Source: Leucobacter aridicollis
Lineage (GTDB): Bacteria; Actinomycetota; Actinomycetes; Actinomycetales; Microbacteriaceae
DNA: 64,000 nt
Direction: 5' to 3'
Assembly (NCBI RefSeq): GCF_013409595.1
Contig: NZ_JACCBD010000001.1
Location: 558,001 to 622,000, forward strand
Every line of letters starts with the position of its first letter. Position 1 is the stretch's first letter. The position numbers and the translations under genes are program-made. Below, in pieces: positions 35,501-44,033 of the stretch. The notes below the pieces were generated by a model. It was not told where the DNA came from. It made no database searches and was given only the letters and a program-made list of their open reading frames with translations.

Positions 35501-37049
35501 CCTTTGGTGTGAGGAAGAACACGGTCGCGGCAATCGTCAGCATGCTCAGGCCGCCGACGATCCCGGTGGTCTGCATCGACGAGGTGAACGCTTCGCTCGC
35601 GGTGGCGAGCAGGTCGGGGAGCCCCAGCTCCTCGGCGATCGCCGCGGCGGCGCCGAGCGAGTCGTTCGCCTGCTTTGCAGCCTCGGCGCCGAGGCCGTCC
35701 ACGAGCGGATTGCCCGCGAGCCCCGAGCGGTAGAGGATCGCGGCGATCGACCCGAGGATCGCGACGCCGAGCACGGCGCCAAGCTCGTATGAGGTCTCCT
35801 CGATCGCGCCCGCGCTGCCCGCCTTCTCCTCGGGGGTGCCGTGCATGATCATTGCCGATCCGATCGCGAGCGAGCCCGTGCCGAAGCCCACGAGGGTGAG
35901 CGCGACGAGCACCGTCGTGTAGGTGAGCGTGCCCGGCTGCAGGCCGATCGCGAGCATGCCGATCCCGGCGAGCGCGATGCCGCCCGCGAGGACCGCGCGC
36001 GAGCCGATGAGGCGCGCGATCGGGGGAGCGGCGAGCGAGGCTACCGCGCCAGCGATCGCGACGGGGATGAGCCTGACGCCAGCCTCGATCGGGGTCGCGC
36101 CGTCGATGATCTGCATCCACTGCGCGAGCAGCAGCAGGGCGGCGCCCATCGCGAACGAGGAGCCGAGCGCGGCGATGATGCCCGCCGAGAACGGCCGGTT
36201 CTTGAAGAGCCCGAGCTCGAGCAGCGGCGCGTCGCTGCGGAGGCATCGGACAATGAACCAGGCGAGCAGGGCGACGCCCGCGGCGAACGCGGTGAGCGCG
36301 TTCGGCACGAGGAAGCTCGACTCTGCGGCGAACGTCTTGATCGCCCAGATGACGAGCGTCATGCCCACGAACGAGAGGATCGCCGCCAGGTAGTCCCAGC
36401 GGCCCGGGTTCTTGACCTTGGACTCGGGGAGCACGAGCACGCCCGCGACGACGCCAGCGAGCATGAGCGGCACGTTCACGAGGAACGCCGCGTGCCAGGA
36501 GAAGTGCTCGAGCAGTACGCCGCCGATGAGCGGACCGACGGCGGCGCCGAGACCCGAGACCGCGGCCCAGATGCTCAGCGCGGTCGCGCGCTCGCGCGGG
36601 TCGGTGAACGTCACGCGGATGAGCGACAGCGTCGTCGGCATGATCATGGCACCGCCGATGCCGAGCAGCGCGCGGATCGTGATGACGGCCTCGGCGCTCG
36701 ACGCGACGAGCACGAGGAGCGAGGCGAGCCCGAAGAGGGTGTAGCCGATCATGAGCATGCGCTTGCGGCCCCACCGGTCGGCGAGGGCGGCGAACGACAC
36801 GAGCAGGCCGGCGAGCACGAGCGAGTAGACGTCGATGATCCACAGCTGCTGCGCCGCGGTCGGGTGCAGTTCGGCCGCCATTTTCGGCAGCGCGATGTTG
36901 AGGATCGTCATGTCCATCGTGATGACGAGCAGGCTCGCGGTGAGCACCGCGAGCGCTCCCCAACGTCGGGCACGGCTGATGGGCGCGGCGGTGGCCTGCG
37001 CCGGGTCGGCGTGCGGGGCGTTCGTGGTGGGCGTGTGTTCGTTCGTCAT
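35472..37049 (-). CDS. MFS efflux transporter, DHA2 family (14 segments)
   Basis: 525 residues with 14 hydrophobic segments. Motif A is LADRWGRKRMLMIGY after segment 2; motif C-type Gly/Pro pattern WAAVSGLGAAVGPLIGGVLLEHFSWHAAFLVNVP is in segment 5. Exports toxic compounds with protons, EmrB/QacA style; substrate not predictable. It overlaps the TetR gene by 4 bases (ATGA) and is therefore coupled to it. Its last codons form the right copy of the 23-bp repeat. Confidence 0.93.
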   Translation of the reverse strand: MTNEHTPTTNAPHADPAQATAAPISRARRWGALAVLTASLLVITMDMTILNIALPKMAAELHPTAAQQLWIIDVYSLVLAGLLVSFAALADRWGRKRMLMIGYTLFGLASLLVLVASSAEAVITIRALLGIGGAMIMPTTLSLIRVTFTDPRERATALSIWAAVSGLGAAVGPLIGGVLLEHFSWHAAFLVNVPLMLAGVVAGVLVLPESKVKNPGRWDYLAAILSFVGMTLVIWAIKTFAAESSFLVPNALTAFAAGVALLAWFIVRCLRSDAPLLELGLFKNRPFSAGIIAALGSSFAMGAALLLLAQWMQIIDGATPIEAGVRLIPVAIAGAVASLAAPPIARLIGSRAVLAGGIALAGIGMLAIGLQPGTLTYTTVLVALTLVGFGTGSLAIGSAMIMHGTPEEKAGSAGAIEETSYELGAVLGVAILGSIAAILYRSGLAGNPLVDGLGAEAAKQANDSLGAAAAIAEELGLPDLLATASEAFTSSMQTTGIVGGLSMLTIAATVFFLTPKGTDVSASSH

Positions 37050-37660
37050 AACTCAGACTTTTCGGATGGGTGGCCAGTCGTGCTGGTGGGTTGAGGTGAA
37101 GTGGGTGTGCCCGCGAGGGCGGTGAGCGCGAGCGTGAGCGCCTCGCGGGAGAGCGAGTGCTGCCGGAGCCCCGCGTGGATCGTCGCGCCGTCGATGTAGA
37201 CGGCGATGGCCTCGGCGCGATCCCGATCGAAGTGGACCGAGAGCATCTCGATGAGCTTGTCGCTCCACCTGAGTGCGAGCTCCCGGAGGCTCGGGTCTGC
37301 CGTCGCGCTCGAGAACAACGCAATGTCGGCGTTGACGGCGCGCGGGTCTTGCAGGTAGCTCAGCAGCTCGGTGACCGCCCCCGACGGGTCGGTCTGGAGT
37401 GTGGCGAGATGCGGTTCCAGCGCGGTGAGCGCCTCGTCGTCCTCCTGGGCGAGCTCGCGCAGCGCCTCCTCGCGGAGCTCCTCGATGGAGGAGAAGTACT
37501 GGGTCGTCGAGCCGAGGGAGACGCCGGCGTGGCTCGCGACGGCGCGGTGCGTGAGGGCGGCGGCGCCGCGGGTGACGATGATCTCCGTGGCGGCGCGCAG
37601 GATCGCGCGGCGGCGCCCCTCCGGATCGCGTCGTCCGGGCGCGAGTGGTTCGATGCTCAT
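37046..37660 (-). CDS. TetR family transcription repressor of the efflux gene
   Basis: 204 residues. Helix-turn-helix: RRAILRAATEIIVTRGAAALTHRAVASHAGVSLGSTTQYFSSIEELR. The rest is a helical ligand domain. It is first in the operon with the efflux pump and has a strong palindrome just upstream, so autoregulation is likely. ATG 37660 is chosen over longer frames because it follows AGGGGGGAAGCG and starts a normal domain. Confidence 0.92.
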   Translation of the reverse strand: MSIEPLAPGRRDPEGRRRAILRAATEIIVTRGAAALTHRAVASHAGVSLGSTTQYFSSIEELREEALRELAQEDDEALTALEPHLATLQTDPSGAVTELLSYLQDPRAVNADIALFSSATADPSLRELALRWSDKLIEMLSVHFDRDRAEAIAVYIDGATIHAGLRQHSLSREALTLALTALAGTPTSPQPTSTTGHPSEKSEL

Positions 37661-37678
37661 CGCTTCCCCCCTGCGTTG

Positions 37679-37708
37679 TTGTACTTCTGTACATGTACAT
37701 TTGTACAG
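37679..37708. promoter_or_regulatory. TetR operator upstream of the repressor-efflux operon
   Basis: A perfect 12-base palindrome TGTACATGTACA (37688-37699) is flanked symmetrically by GTAC at 37681-37684 and 37703-37706, each 3 bases away. It lies 20 bases before the repressor start, the usual place for a self-acting TetR site. Confidence 0.75.
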
Positions 37709-37835
37709 CACCTTGCCGTAGCGTTGCAACTCTGTCGCGCGGTAGCGTGGGGTCGGCGGCAGAGTCGCCGCGCGTGGCAGTCGGCCCGAGCCACACGACC
37801 GCCGCCTTCTCGAACAAGGAATGAGGCCCATCGAG

Positions 37836-38306
37836 ATGGACACCATCAGCACCGCAGATCTCTTTGACGAGCGGGGCGACGAGCTCCAGTCAGTGTCACT
37901 GCAGTTTCAGGACTGCGGCGGCGACACCAGCTTCAGCGGCACCGTGCGCACGGTGAAGTGCTTCCAAGACAACGCGCGCCTGAAGAGCGTGCTCTCCACG
38001 CCGGGCGACGGCGCCGTGCTCGTGATCGACGGCGAGGGATCGCTCGAGACCGCCCTCGTCGGCGACATCATCGCGGGCCTCGGCGCGGACAATGGCTGGG
38101 CCGGCATCATCGTGCACGGCGCGATCCGCGACCGCGTCGCGATCGGCACACTGCCGCTCGGCGTCAAGGCGCTCGGCTCGAACCCCGCCAAGTCGACGAA
38201 GACGGGCAGCGGCGAGACTGACGTGCCCGTGACCTTCGGCGGCGTGACGTTCACGCCAGGTGCGATGGTCTGGTGCGACTCCGACGGCATCCTGGTCGAG
38301 AAGTGA
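37836..38306 (+). CDS. rraA: RraA family protein (RNase E regulator / 4-hydroxy-4-methyl-2-oxoglutarate aldolase fold)
   Basis: 156 residues. RraA signature: MDTISTADLFDERGDEL at the start, FSGTVRTVKCFQDNARLKSVL, then GWAGIIVHGAIRDRVAIGTLPLGVKALGSNPAKSTKTG. In E. coli RraA binds RNase E and inhibits it; related proteins are aldolases with Gly/Arg/Asp metal-site motifs like those here. The frame allows ATG 37821, but 37836 gives the canonical N-terminus. GTGA overlap with the next gene. Confidence 0.88.
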   Translation: MDTISTADLFDERGDELQSVSLQFQDCGGDTSFSGTVRTVKCFQDNARLKSVLSTPGDGAVLVIDGEGSLETALVGDIIAGLGADNGWAGIIVHGAIRDRVAIGTLPLGVKALGSNPAKSTKTGSGETDVPVTFGGVTFTPGAMVWCDSDGILVEK

Positions 38307-39025
38307 CCGACGCGCTGCCCGGTGGGCTGAGCGCCGCTGGGCAGCGCGCGGCGGCTGGGCCCACCCAGCTCGTGCTGCCGTTCGTGCCGTACATCGCGAT
38401 CTCGGTCGTGCACGTCGCGTTCATCGCTCTCGACAACCCGCTCGCGGGCCCGACGAAGCTGCTGCTCATGCCGCTGCTCGCCGTCGGGATCCTCTGGGCC
38501 GCAGCCGGCATCCGCCCGTGGCCGGGCAGGGCGCTCTCGCTCCTACTGCTCGGCGTGCTCTTCTCGTGGCTCGGCGACGGTTCCTCAACGTTCTTCCCGA
38601 TGTTCGAGGACGAGGTGCCGATGATGCTCGCCTGCTTCGGCATCGCGCACGTCTGCTACGTACTACTCATGTGGCGCGGGCGCGGGCTCGCCCGCGGCGG
38701 ATTCCCGAAGTGGGCGCTCGGCTACGTCGCGGCCTACGTGTTGCTCATTGCGCTGCTCGTGCCGCACACGGGCGACCTGACGATCCCCGTCGTGTTCTAC
38801 GGCGCGCTACTCGTCGCGACGGCCGCCTTCGCGGCGCGCTGCGGCGGGGTCATCGCGTGGGGCGGGTTCTGGTTTCTCGCCTCGGACGCGATCCTGTCGT
38901 TTCGTATCTTCACGCCCGACGCGATGCCCGACTGGACCAGCGGCGCGGTGATGCTCACCTACACGCTCGGCCAGGGCCTCATCGCCGCTGGGGTGGTGCG
39001 GGCGCTTGCAACGAGAGCGAACTAG
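38303..39025 (+). CDS. YhhN (TMEM86) family membrane protein, lysoplasmalogenase-like
   Basis: 240 residues, about eight hydrophobic segments. Family hallmarks: LDNPLAGPTKLLLMPLLAVGI, LLGVLFSWLGDGSSTFF (active-site Asp region) and GGFWFLASDAILSFRIF. Animal TMEM86 hydrolyses the vinyl ether of lysoplasmalogen; the bacterial role is open. GTG 38303 overlaps the rraA stop. Its stop overlaps the convergent aldehyde dehydrogenase stop through CTAG. Confidence 0.88.
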   Translation: MTDALPGGLSAAGQRAAAGPTQLVLPFVPYIAISVVHVAFIALDNPLAGPTKLLLMPLLAVGILWAAAGIRPWPGRALSLLLLGVLFSWLGDGSSTFFPMFEDEVPMMLACFGIAHVCYVLLMWRGRGLARGGFPKWALGYVAAYVLLIALLVPHTGDLTIPVVFYGALLVATAAFAARCGGVIAWGGFWFLASDAILSFRIFTPDAMPDWTSGAVMLTYTLGQGLIAAGVVRALATRAN

Positions 39026-40467
39026 GCCCCGAACGACACGAAGTGCGAGCTTGTTGTCGTGTAGAAGTCGAGCGCACGAGTTCCCTGCTCTCGCGGGCCG
39101 TAACTCGACGAACCGACCCCGCCGAACGGCGCGTGGAGCTCAGACACCGCGGGTGAGGCGTTGACTGAGACAAGGCCGGCCCGAACCTCTTCCTGGAACC
39201 GTTCGCTCGTCGCCAACCCTGTCGTCACAATGCCTGCGGAGAGCCCGTAGGGCACGTCGTTCGCGATCTCGATTGCATGCTCGATGCCGTCAGCCTCAAT
39301 AATGCACGCGACCGGGCCGAATATCTCGTCTTGGTTGAGCCGCATCGAGCTCTGCCCGCTCGCGAAGAGTGTCGGCTCGAGATAGTACCCGCGGGTGCTG
39401 CGTTCAAGGAGCGTGCCGCCAGTGAGTAGTTCTGCGCCCTCGCGCTGTCCGAGGGCGATCGCCGCGAGATCCGTTTCGAGTTGCGCGTGTGTGGCGACCG
39501 GACCCATCGTTGTCGCCGGGTCGAGGGCGTGGCCGACGCGGATCGCGGCGGTTGTCGCTGTCATCCGGCGCACGAAGTCGTCGTGGACTGCGCTGTCGAC
39601 GATGAGCCGGCTGCTTGCGGTGCAGCGCTGACCTGTCGCGCCAAAGCACGAGTCGATCGCGACTCGAACGGCGAGGTCGAGGTCTGCGTCAGCCGCGACG
39701 ACGAGCGGGTTCTTGCCTCCCATCTCAGCCTGCACACGCTTCGACCCCGTTGCATGCGCGGTCGCGAGGAGATGCCTGCCGACCCGTGTCGAACCCGTGA
39801 AGCTCACTGCGGCTACGTCGGGGTGGGTCGCGAACCGCTCGCCGACGACACTGCCGCGACCGGTGACGAGGCTGAACACGCCCGCGGGCGCGCCAGCATC
39901 GGCGATGATCTCTGCGAGCGATGCGGCCGATGCTGGCACGGCCTCTGCTGGCTTGAACACCACAGTGTTTCCCGCCGCGAGGGCAGGGGCGATCTTCCAG
40001 CTCGGCACGGCGAGCGGGAAGTTCCACGGGGCGATGATGCCGACGACACCGAGCGGTTTGCGGCGTGTGTGAATCGAGGTGTCTTGTCTGCGCGATGCAA
40101 GCACCTCGCCCTGGGGCGTGAAGAGGTGGTTCGCGTAGTAGGAGAACGTTTGCGCCGCCCGAGTGACCTCGCCAATGCCCTCGGCGCGCGTCTTGCCCTC
40201 CTCGCGCGCGAGCTGCTCGCCGAGCTCGTCGCGGCGCGCGAGCAGCCGCGCAGCGACGCCCTCGAGGAGGGTGGCCCGTTCGGCTGCGGGCGACCTTCCC
40301 CACGTCACAGCCGCCGCCGCGGCGGCGGCGATCGCGTCGTCGGTCTGCGCGAGAGAGGCCATGCCGTACTCACCGAGCGGCGCATCGAGGTCGCTCGGGT
40401 TCTCGTTGAGGGTCACGTCTGCGCCTGGCACCCAGGCGCCGTCGATGAAGATTGGATGGGTCGACAC
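39022..40467 (-). CDS. Aldehyde dehydrogenase of the TRAP cluster
   Basis: 481 residues, NAD(P)-dependent. Motifs: IIAPWNFPLAVPSWKIAPALAAGNTVVFKPAE, then VQAEMGGKNPLVVAADADLD (general base Glu) and CFGATGQRCTASSRLIV (nucleophile Cys). Closest in pattern to benzaldehyde and alpha-ketoglutaric semialdehyde dehydrogenases. It is last in the minus-strand operon dctQ-dctM-hydroxyacid dehydrogenase, 12 bases after the latter, and could oxidise the aldehyde released by the kinase/lyase fusion. Confidence 0.92.
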   Translation of the reverse strand: MSTHPIFIDGAWVPGADVTLNENPSDLDAPLGEYGMASLAQTDDAIAAAAAAAVTWGRSPAAERATLLEGVAARLLARRDELGEQLAREEGKTRAEGIGEVTRAAQTFSYYANHLFTPQGEVLASRRQDTSIHTRRKPLGVVGIIAPWNFPLAVPSWKIAPALAAGNTVVFKPAEAVPASAASLAEIIADAGAPAGVFSLVTGRGSVVGERFATHPDVAAVSFTGSTRVGRHLLATAHATGSKRVQAEMGGKNPLVVAADADLDLAVRVAIDSCFGATGQRCTASSRLIVDSAVHDDFVRRMTATTAAIRVGHALDPATTMGPVATHAQLETDLAAIALGQREGAELLTGGTLLERSTRGYYLEPTLFASGQSSMRLNQDEIFGPVACIIEADGIEHAIEIANDVPYGLSAGIVTTGLATSERFQEEVRAGLVSVNASPAVSELHAPFGGVGSSSYGPREQGTRALDFYTTTSSHFVSFGA

Positions 40468-40479
40468 CTGTCGGTCTCC

Positions 40480-41436
40480 TTACGTGGTTTCGGCGCCGAG
40501 CGCCTCAAGCGTGAATCGTGCGACATCAACTGCCATGCGCTCGAGCGCTTCGGCGGTCATCGCGGCCATGTGCGGGGTGAGCAGCAGGTTTGGCGCGCCA
40601 AACAGCGGCGAGGCAACGTCTGGCGGCTCGGGCGAGAAGACGTCGACTGCGGCACCCGCGAGTGTTCCGCCGGTGAGTGCGCGAGCAAGCGCATCCTCGT
40701 CGACAAGTCCGCCGCGGGCGGCATTGATAAGCACGGCGTTGGGTCGCAACATTCCGAACTCGCGTTCGCCGATGAGCGGGCCGCGGGCAGGATCGCCGGG
40801 AACGTGCAGGCTGAGCGCGTCGACAGTCGGAAGCAGCGAGGCGAGGTCGGCCACTGGGGTGATTCCGGCCCGCTCGAGCGCATCCGGGTCGGCGTAGGGA
40901 TCGACCGCAGACACGCGCATCCCGAGCGCCAGCGCCCGCCGAGCGACGGACTGACCGATCGCACCGGCGCCAACAAGCCCGAGATGGGCTCCTGAGAGCT
41001 CACGGCCAATCAGCCCAAGCCTGTCGACCTGGCCGGGGAGTGAGCCAGCTGCCGCGGTGAACTTGCCGCCGCGGAGCGCCGACTCCACTTCGCTGAATCG
41101 CTTGAAGAGGTGCATGAGCGCGGCGATCGTGTACTCGCCGACTGACTCGGTGTTGCTTCGTGGGGTATTCACGATGCGGATGCCGCGCTCGGCAGCGAGC
41201 GTGCCATCGATGTTGTCGATGCCAGCACCGTGACGGCCGATGACACGGAGACGCATGCCCTGATTGAGGGTCGCGGCGGTGATCGGGGTGCTGCGAACGA
41301 TGATCGCATCTGAGTCGGCGAGCGCCTCGGGCAGTCGCGGGTCGTCGGGGCCGGAGAGCTCCCGAACTGTCGCCGACTGTCTGAGGATCTCGACGCCGGC
41401 CGGATGGATTGATTCGAGCAGGGTGATGATTGGCAC
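40480..41436 (-). CDS. D-isomer 2-hydroxyacid dehydrogenase, SerA-like
   Basis: 318 residues, no ACT domain. NAD loop GLVGAGAIGQSVARRALALGM is near residue 150. Catalytic Arg lies in NAARGGLVDEDAL, Glu in SPEPPD, and His in LLTPHMAAMT. It interconverts a 2-hydroxy and a 2-keto acid. It follows dctM by 13 bases. A second member of the family lies in the other arm of the cluster at 49574. Confidence 0.9.
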   Translation of the reverse strand: MPIITLLESIHPAGVEILRQSATVRELSGPDDPRLPEALADSDAIIVRSTPITAATLNQGMRLRVIGRHGAGIDNIDGTLAAERGIRIVNTPRSNTESVGEYTIAALMHLFKRFSEVESALRGGKFTAAAGSLPGQVDRLGLIGRELSGAHLGLVGAGAIGQSVARRALALGMRVSAVDPYADPDALERAGITPVADLASLLPTVDALSLHVPGDPARGPLIGEREFGMLRPNAVLINAARGGLVDEDALARALTGGTLAGAAVDVFSPEPPDVASPLFGAPNLLLTPHMAAMTAEALERMAVDVARFTLEALGAETT

Positions 41437-41449
41437 TGTGAGCTCCGGG

Positions 41450-42727
41450 TTAGAGAACGCTGGGAAGGAACGTGGTGACCGCTGGCACGTAGCTCACAAG
41501 CAGCAGCACGATGATGAGTGCGAGGAAGAACGGCATGAACGCGCGGGTGATCTCGCCGATCTTTGCGCCAGTGATCGCGCTCACCGTGAAGAGCGTGCTG
41601 CCGACGGGCGGGGTGATCGAGCCGATCGTGACGTTGAGCACAACCATCACGCCAAACTGCACGGGATCAATGCCGAGACCTACGGCGAGCGGCGCGAGCA
41701 TCGGGGTCATGATGATCATGAGGCTCATCGCGTCGATGACGGCGCCGAGCAGCAGCAGGATGACGTTGACGAGCAGCAAGAACAGGATCGGGTTCTCGCC
41801 GACGACGCCGAGCAGGTCTCCGAGCTGCTGCGGAACGCGTTCGTAGGCAACGACGATGCTGAATACCGCCGCTGCGGCGATGATCAGCATGAGCATCGCG
41901 CTCGTGAGCGCGGCGTCCTTGAGCACCTTCGGGATGTCGCGCCACGTCATCTGCTTGTAGACGAACATCGAGACGAGCAGCGCGTAGATGACCGCGACCG
42001 CGCTGAGCTCGGTCGGCGTGAACACGCCCATGCGCAGCCCGACGAGCAACAGCACAGGCATGAGCAGCGCAGAGAACGACGCGCGGAAGCCCTGCATGAC
42101 CTCGCGAAATGACGCACGCGTATCGCGGGCGCGGGGGTGGTTGAGCCGTTCGGCGAGGATCCGCACCGCAACGCTCAGTACGACGGCGATGAGCAGCGCG
42201 GGAAGCACGCCGCCCATGAAGAGCGCGCCGACTGAGACGTCGGCGAGGACGCCGTAGAGGATCAGACCGATTGAGGGCGGAAGGATCGGGGAGATCGAGC
42301 TTGAGGCCGCAGTGAGGGCTGACGCGTACGCGTTGCTGTAGCCCTCGCGCCGCATGATGGGCACGAGCACCTTTGAGTCGATCGCGGCGTCTGCCTGCGC
42401 CGAACCGCTCATGCCGCCGATCATGAGGCTGTTGAGCACGTTGACTTGCGCGAGTCCACCCTTGAAGTGGCCGACGAGCGTGCCAGCAAAGCTCATGAGG
42501 CGCTCGGCGAGGCCGCCGCCTGCCATGATGCTTCCGGCGAGGACGAAGAGGGGGACCGCAACGAGCGGGAAGGACTCGAGGCCGCTCGTGAGCCGTTGAA
42601 CGACGAGTGACATTGCCCGGCCATCGACGAACACGTAGATGAGCGAGACGCTGAGCAGCGAGAGGTACACGGGCACGCGAAGCGCGAGCAGCGCGAGCAG
42701 TACGACAAAGAGCGCGAGAAGCAGCAT
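41450..42727 (-). CDS. dctM: TRAP transporter large permease DctM
   Basis: 425 residues with 12 or more hydrophobic segments. Signature: PLFVLAGSIMAGGGLAERLM, NVLNSLMIGGMSGSAQADAAIDSKVLVPIMRREGYSNAYASALTAASSSISPILPPS, and late GSITPPVGSTLFTVSAITG. It carries out sodium-driven uptake of an organic anion delivered by DctP. It starts 3 bases after dctQ on the same strand. Confidence 0.94.
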   Translation of the reverse strand: MLLLALFVVLLALLALRVPVYLSLLSVSLIYVFVDGRAMSLVVQRLTSGLESFPLVAVPLFVLAGSIMAGGGLAERLMSFAGTLVGHFKGGLAQVNVLNSLMIGGMSGSAQADAAIDSKVLVPIMRREGYSNAYASALTAASSSISPILPPSIGLILYGVLADVSVGALFMGGVLPALLIAVVLSVAVRILAERLNHPRARDTRASFREVMQGFRASFSALLMPVLLLVGLRMGVFTPTELSAVAVIYALLVSMFVYKQMTWRDIPKVLKDAALTSAMLMLIIAAAAVFSIVVAYERVPQQLGDLLGVVGENPILFLLLVNVILLLLGAVIDAMSLMIIMTPMLAPLAVGLGIDPVQFGVMVVLNVTIGSITPPVGSTLFTVSAITGAKIGEITRAFMPFFLALIIVLLLVSYVPAVTTFLPSVL

Positions 42728-42730
42728 GAA

Positions 42731-43333
42731 TCAGCCCTGCTTTCCGGTGAGCTCGTCGCTCACAACGTTGACGAATCGCGTATCAAAGTCATCGAGTTCG
42801 ACCTCTTCGATGGGAACGTTCACTCGCTCGTAGTCTGGGTTTCGGAGCCCGGAGATGGCGCGCACGGCGTGCCCGCACGAGTGAATGACCATGAGCAGCA
42901 GCCCGACGAGCGCGGCGACGGTGATGTACTTCTTCGAGAAGCCCAGGCCGGGCATGATGAGAAAGCGCGCCTTCTCAAGGTAGATGACTGTCGCGACGCA
43001 GATCGTGCCGAGCACTGCGAGGGTCACGAGTTCGACGAAGATGTCGACAGTCGCGCGGCCACGGTGCCCGAGTTTGGTTGACAGGAAGTCGAGGCAGATG
43101 TGTGCGCCGCGGCGCGAGACCGCCGCTGAGCCGAGGTACACCATCCACACCATGCAGAACATGGAGAGCGGGCCTGCCCAGGCGAGTGGGTGGTTGAACA
43201 CGTACCGCATGATGACATCGGCGGTGATCGCAACTGCCATGACGCCCATGAGGGCGGCCGGCACCCACTCTTCTACGGTTGCGAGGGTGCCCCTGAGCCA
43301 GCGGGGCGCTGATCTTGCGGCTGGTGATTGCAC
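42731..43333 (-). CDS. dctQ: TRAP transporter small permease DctQ
   Basis: 200 residues with four hydrophobic segments, the normal layout (VMRYVF-like RYVFNHPLAWAGPLSMFCMVWMVYLGSAAVSRRGAHICLDFL). A C-terminal acidic tail of about 35 residues is longer than usual. GTG 43333 has AAGGAG 7 bases ahead. First gene of the minus-strand operon. Confidence 0.92.
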   Translation of the reverse strand: MQSPAARSAPRWLRGTLATVEEWVPAALMGVMAVAITADVIMRYVFNHPLAWAGPLSMFCMVWMVYLGSAAVSRRGAHICLDFLSTKLGHRGRATVDIFVELVTLAVLGTICVATVIYLEKARFLIMPGLGFSKKYITVAALVGLLLMVIHSCGHAVRAISGLRNPDYERVNVPIEEVELDDFDTRFVNVVSDELTGKQG

Positions 43334-43396
43334 GGATGCTCCTTTGCACTCTGCACGTCGCACCTGTGCGACGCCGATACGTCAGGCATCCAGTCT

Positions 43397-43413
43397 AGTG
43401 ATAAAAAATCACT
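43397..43413. promoter_or_regulatory. Palindrome AGTGAT-N5-ATCACT upstream of dctQ
   Basis: Perfect 6-base arms across AAAAA. Length and AT-rich centre fit an Lrp/AsnC-type site. It lies 64 bases before the dctQ start, and with the next palindrome forms a pair about two helical turns apart. Confidence 0.6.
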
Positions 43414-43417
43414 CATG

Positions 43418-43436
43418 TTGTGACTTTGCGTCACAA
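43418..43436. promoter_or_regulatory. Palindrome TTGTGAC-N5-GTCACAA upstream of dctQ
   Basis: Perfect 7-base arms. The TTGTGAY half-site recurs at 43971 (Lrp/fusion spacer), 46923 and 46933 (ahead of dctP), which suggests one regulator for all three transcripts. Confidence 0.65.
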
Positions 43437-43454
43437 TTTCACATTGCTATGCGC

Positions 43455-43925
43455 TTAGAGTGCTCCCCACCCAAAGCGATGAGTGCGAATTGAGTAGTAC
43501 GGAAAAGTCTCGATTCGCAGTACGCCTGGCACGTTGCGCACCTGGTGGTTGATCGCCTCGAACATCGCAGCCTGGTCTTCCGCGATAACCTCGGCGAGGA
43601 TGTCGTACTGGCCGGCGGCGATGACCACGTACACGACGTTCTGGAGGTCATTCAGGGCTGCCGCGATCTCCTCGACGTCGCCCTGGGCGACGATGCCGAC
43701 CATCGCCATGCTGCGGTAGCCGAGTTTGAGCGGGTCTGTGACTCCGACGATCTGGATGATGCCGCGCTCCTCGAGGCGCATGACGCGGCGTCTCGCGCCG
43801 CCCGCGGTGAGGCCGACGAGCTCGCCGAGCTCGGCGTAACCACACCGGCCATCTTTCTGGAGCGCCGACAGCAGCTTGCGGTCAATGTCATCAATGTCGT
43901 TGGGCTCGTGGTTTACGTCGATCAC
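43455..43925 (-). CDS. Lrp/AsnC family transcription regulator of the TRAP cluster
   Basis: 156 residues. Helix-turn-helix: DDIDRKLLSALQKDGRCGYAELGELVGLTAGGARRRVMRLEERGII; then an AsnC/RAM domain (MAMVGIVAQGDVEEIAAAL...VVIAAGQYDILAEVIAED). Start GTG 43925. It sits in the middle of the cluster, between the two arms, and is the best candidate to bind the TTGTGAY boxes around it. Confidence 0.92.
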   Translation of the reverse strand: MIDVNHEPNDIDDIDRKLLSALQKDGRCGYAELGELVGLTAGGARRRVMRLEERGIIQIVGVTDPLKLGYRSMAMVGIVAQGDVEEIAAALNDLQNVVYVVIAAGQYDILAEVIAEDQAAMFEAINHQVRNVPGVLRIETFPYYSIRTHRFGWGAL

Positions 43926-44033
43926 GCTCTATCGCCTTGCTGTGATGAAAAATGACTAATCTGGACAATTTTGTGATGTAGGGTGATTTCTCAGAGGCAT
44001 TGAGTGTACCACGCGACATCGAATGGGGTTGTA
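43926..44033. promoter_or_regulatory. Divergent spacer between the Lrp regulator and the kinase/lyase fusion
   Basis: Contains TGTGATG at 43941 followed after 4 A bases by ATGACT, and TTGTGAT at 43971. Both resemble half-sites of the dctQ palindromes. AT-rich against the neighbouring coding sequence. Confidence 0.5.
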
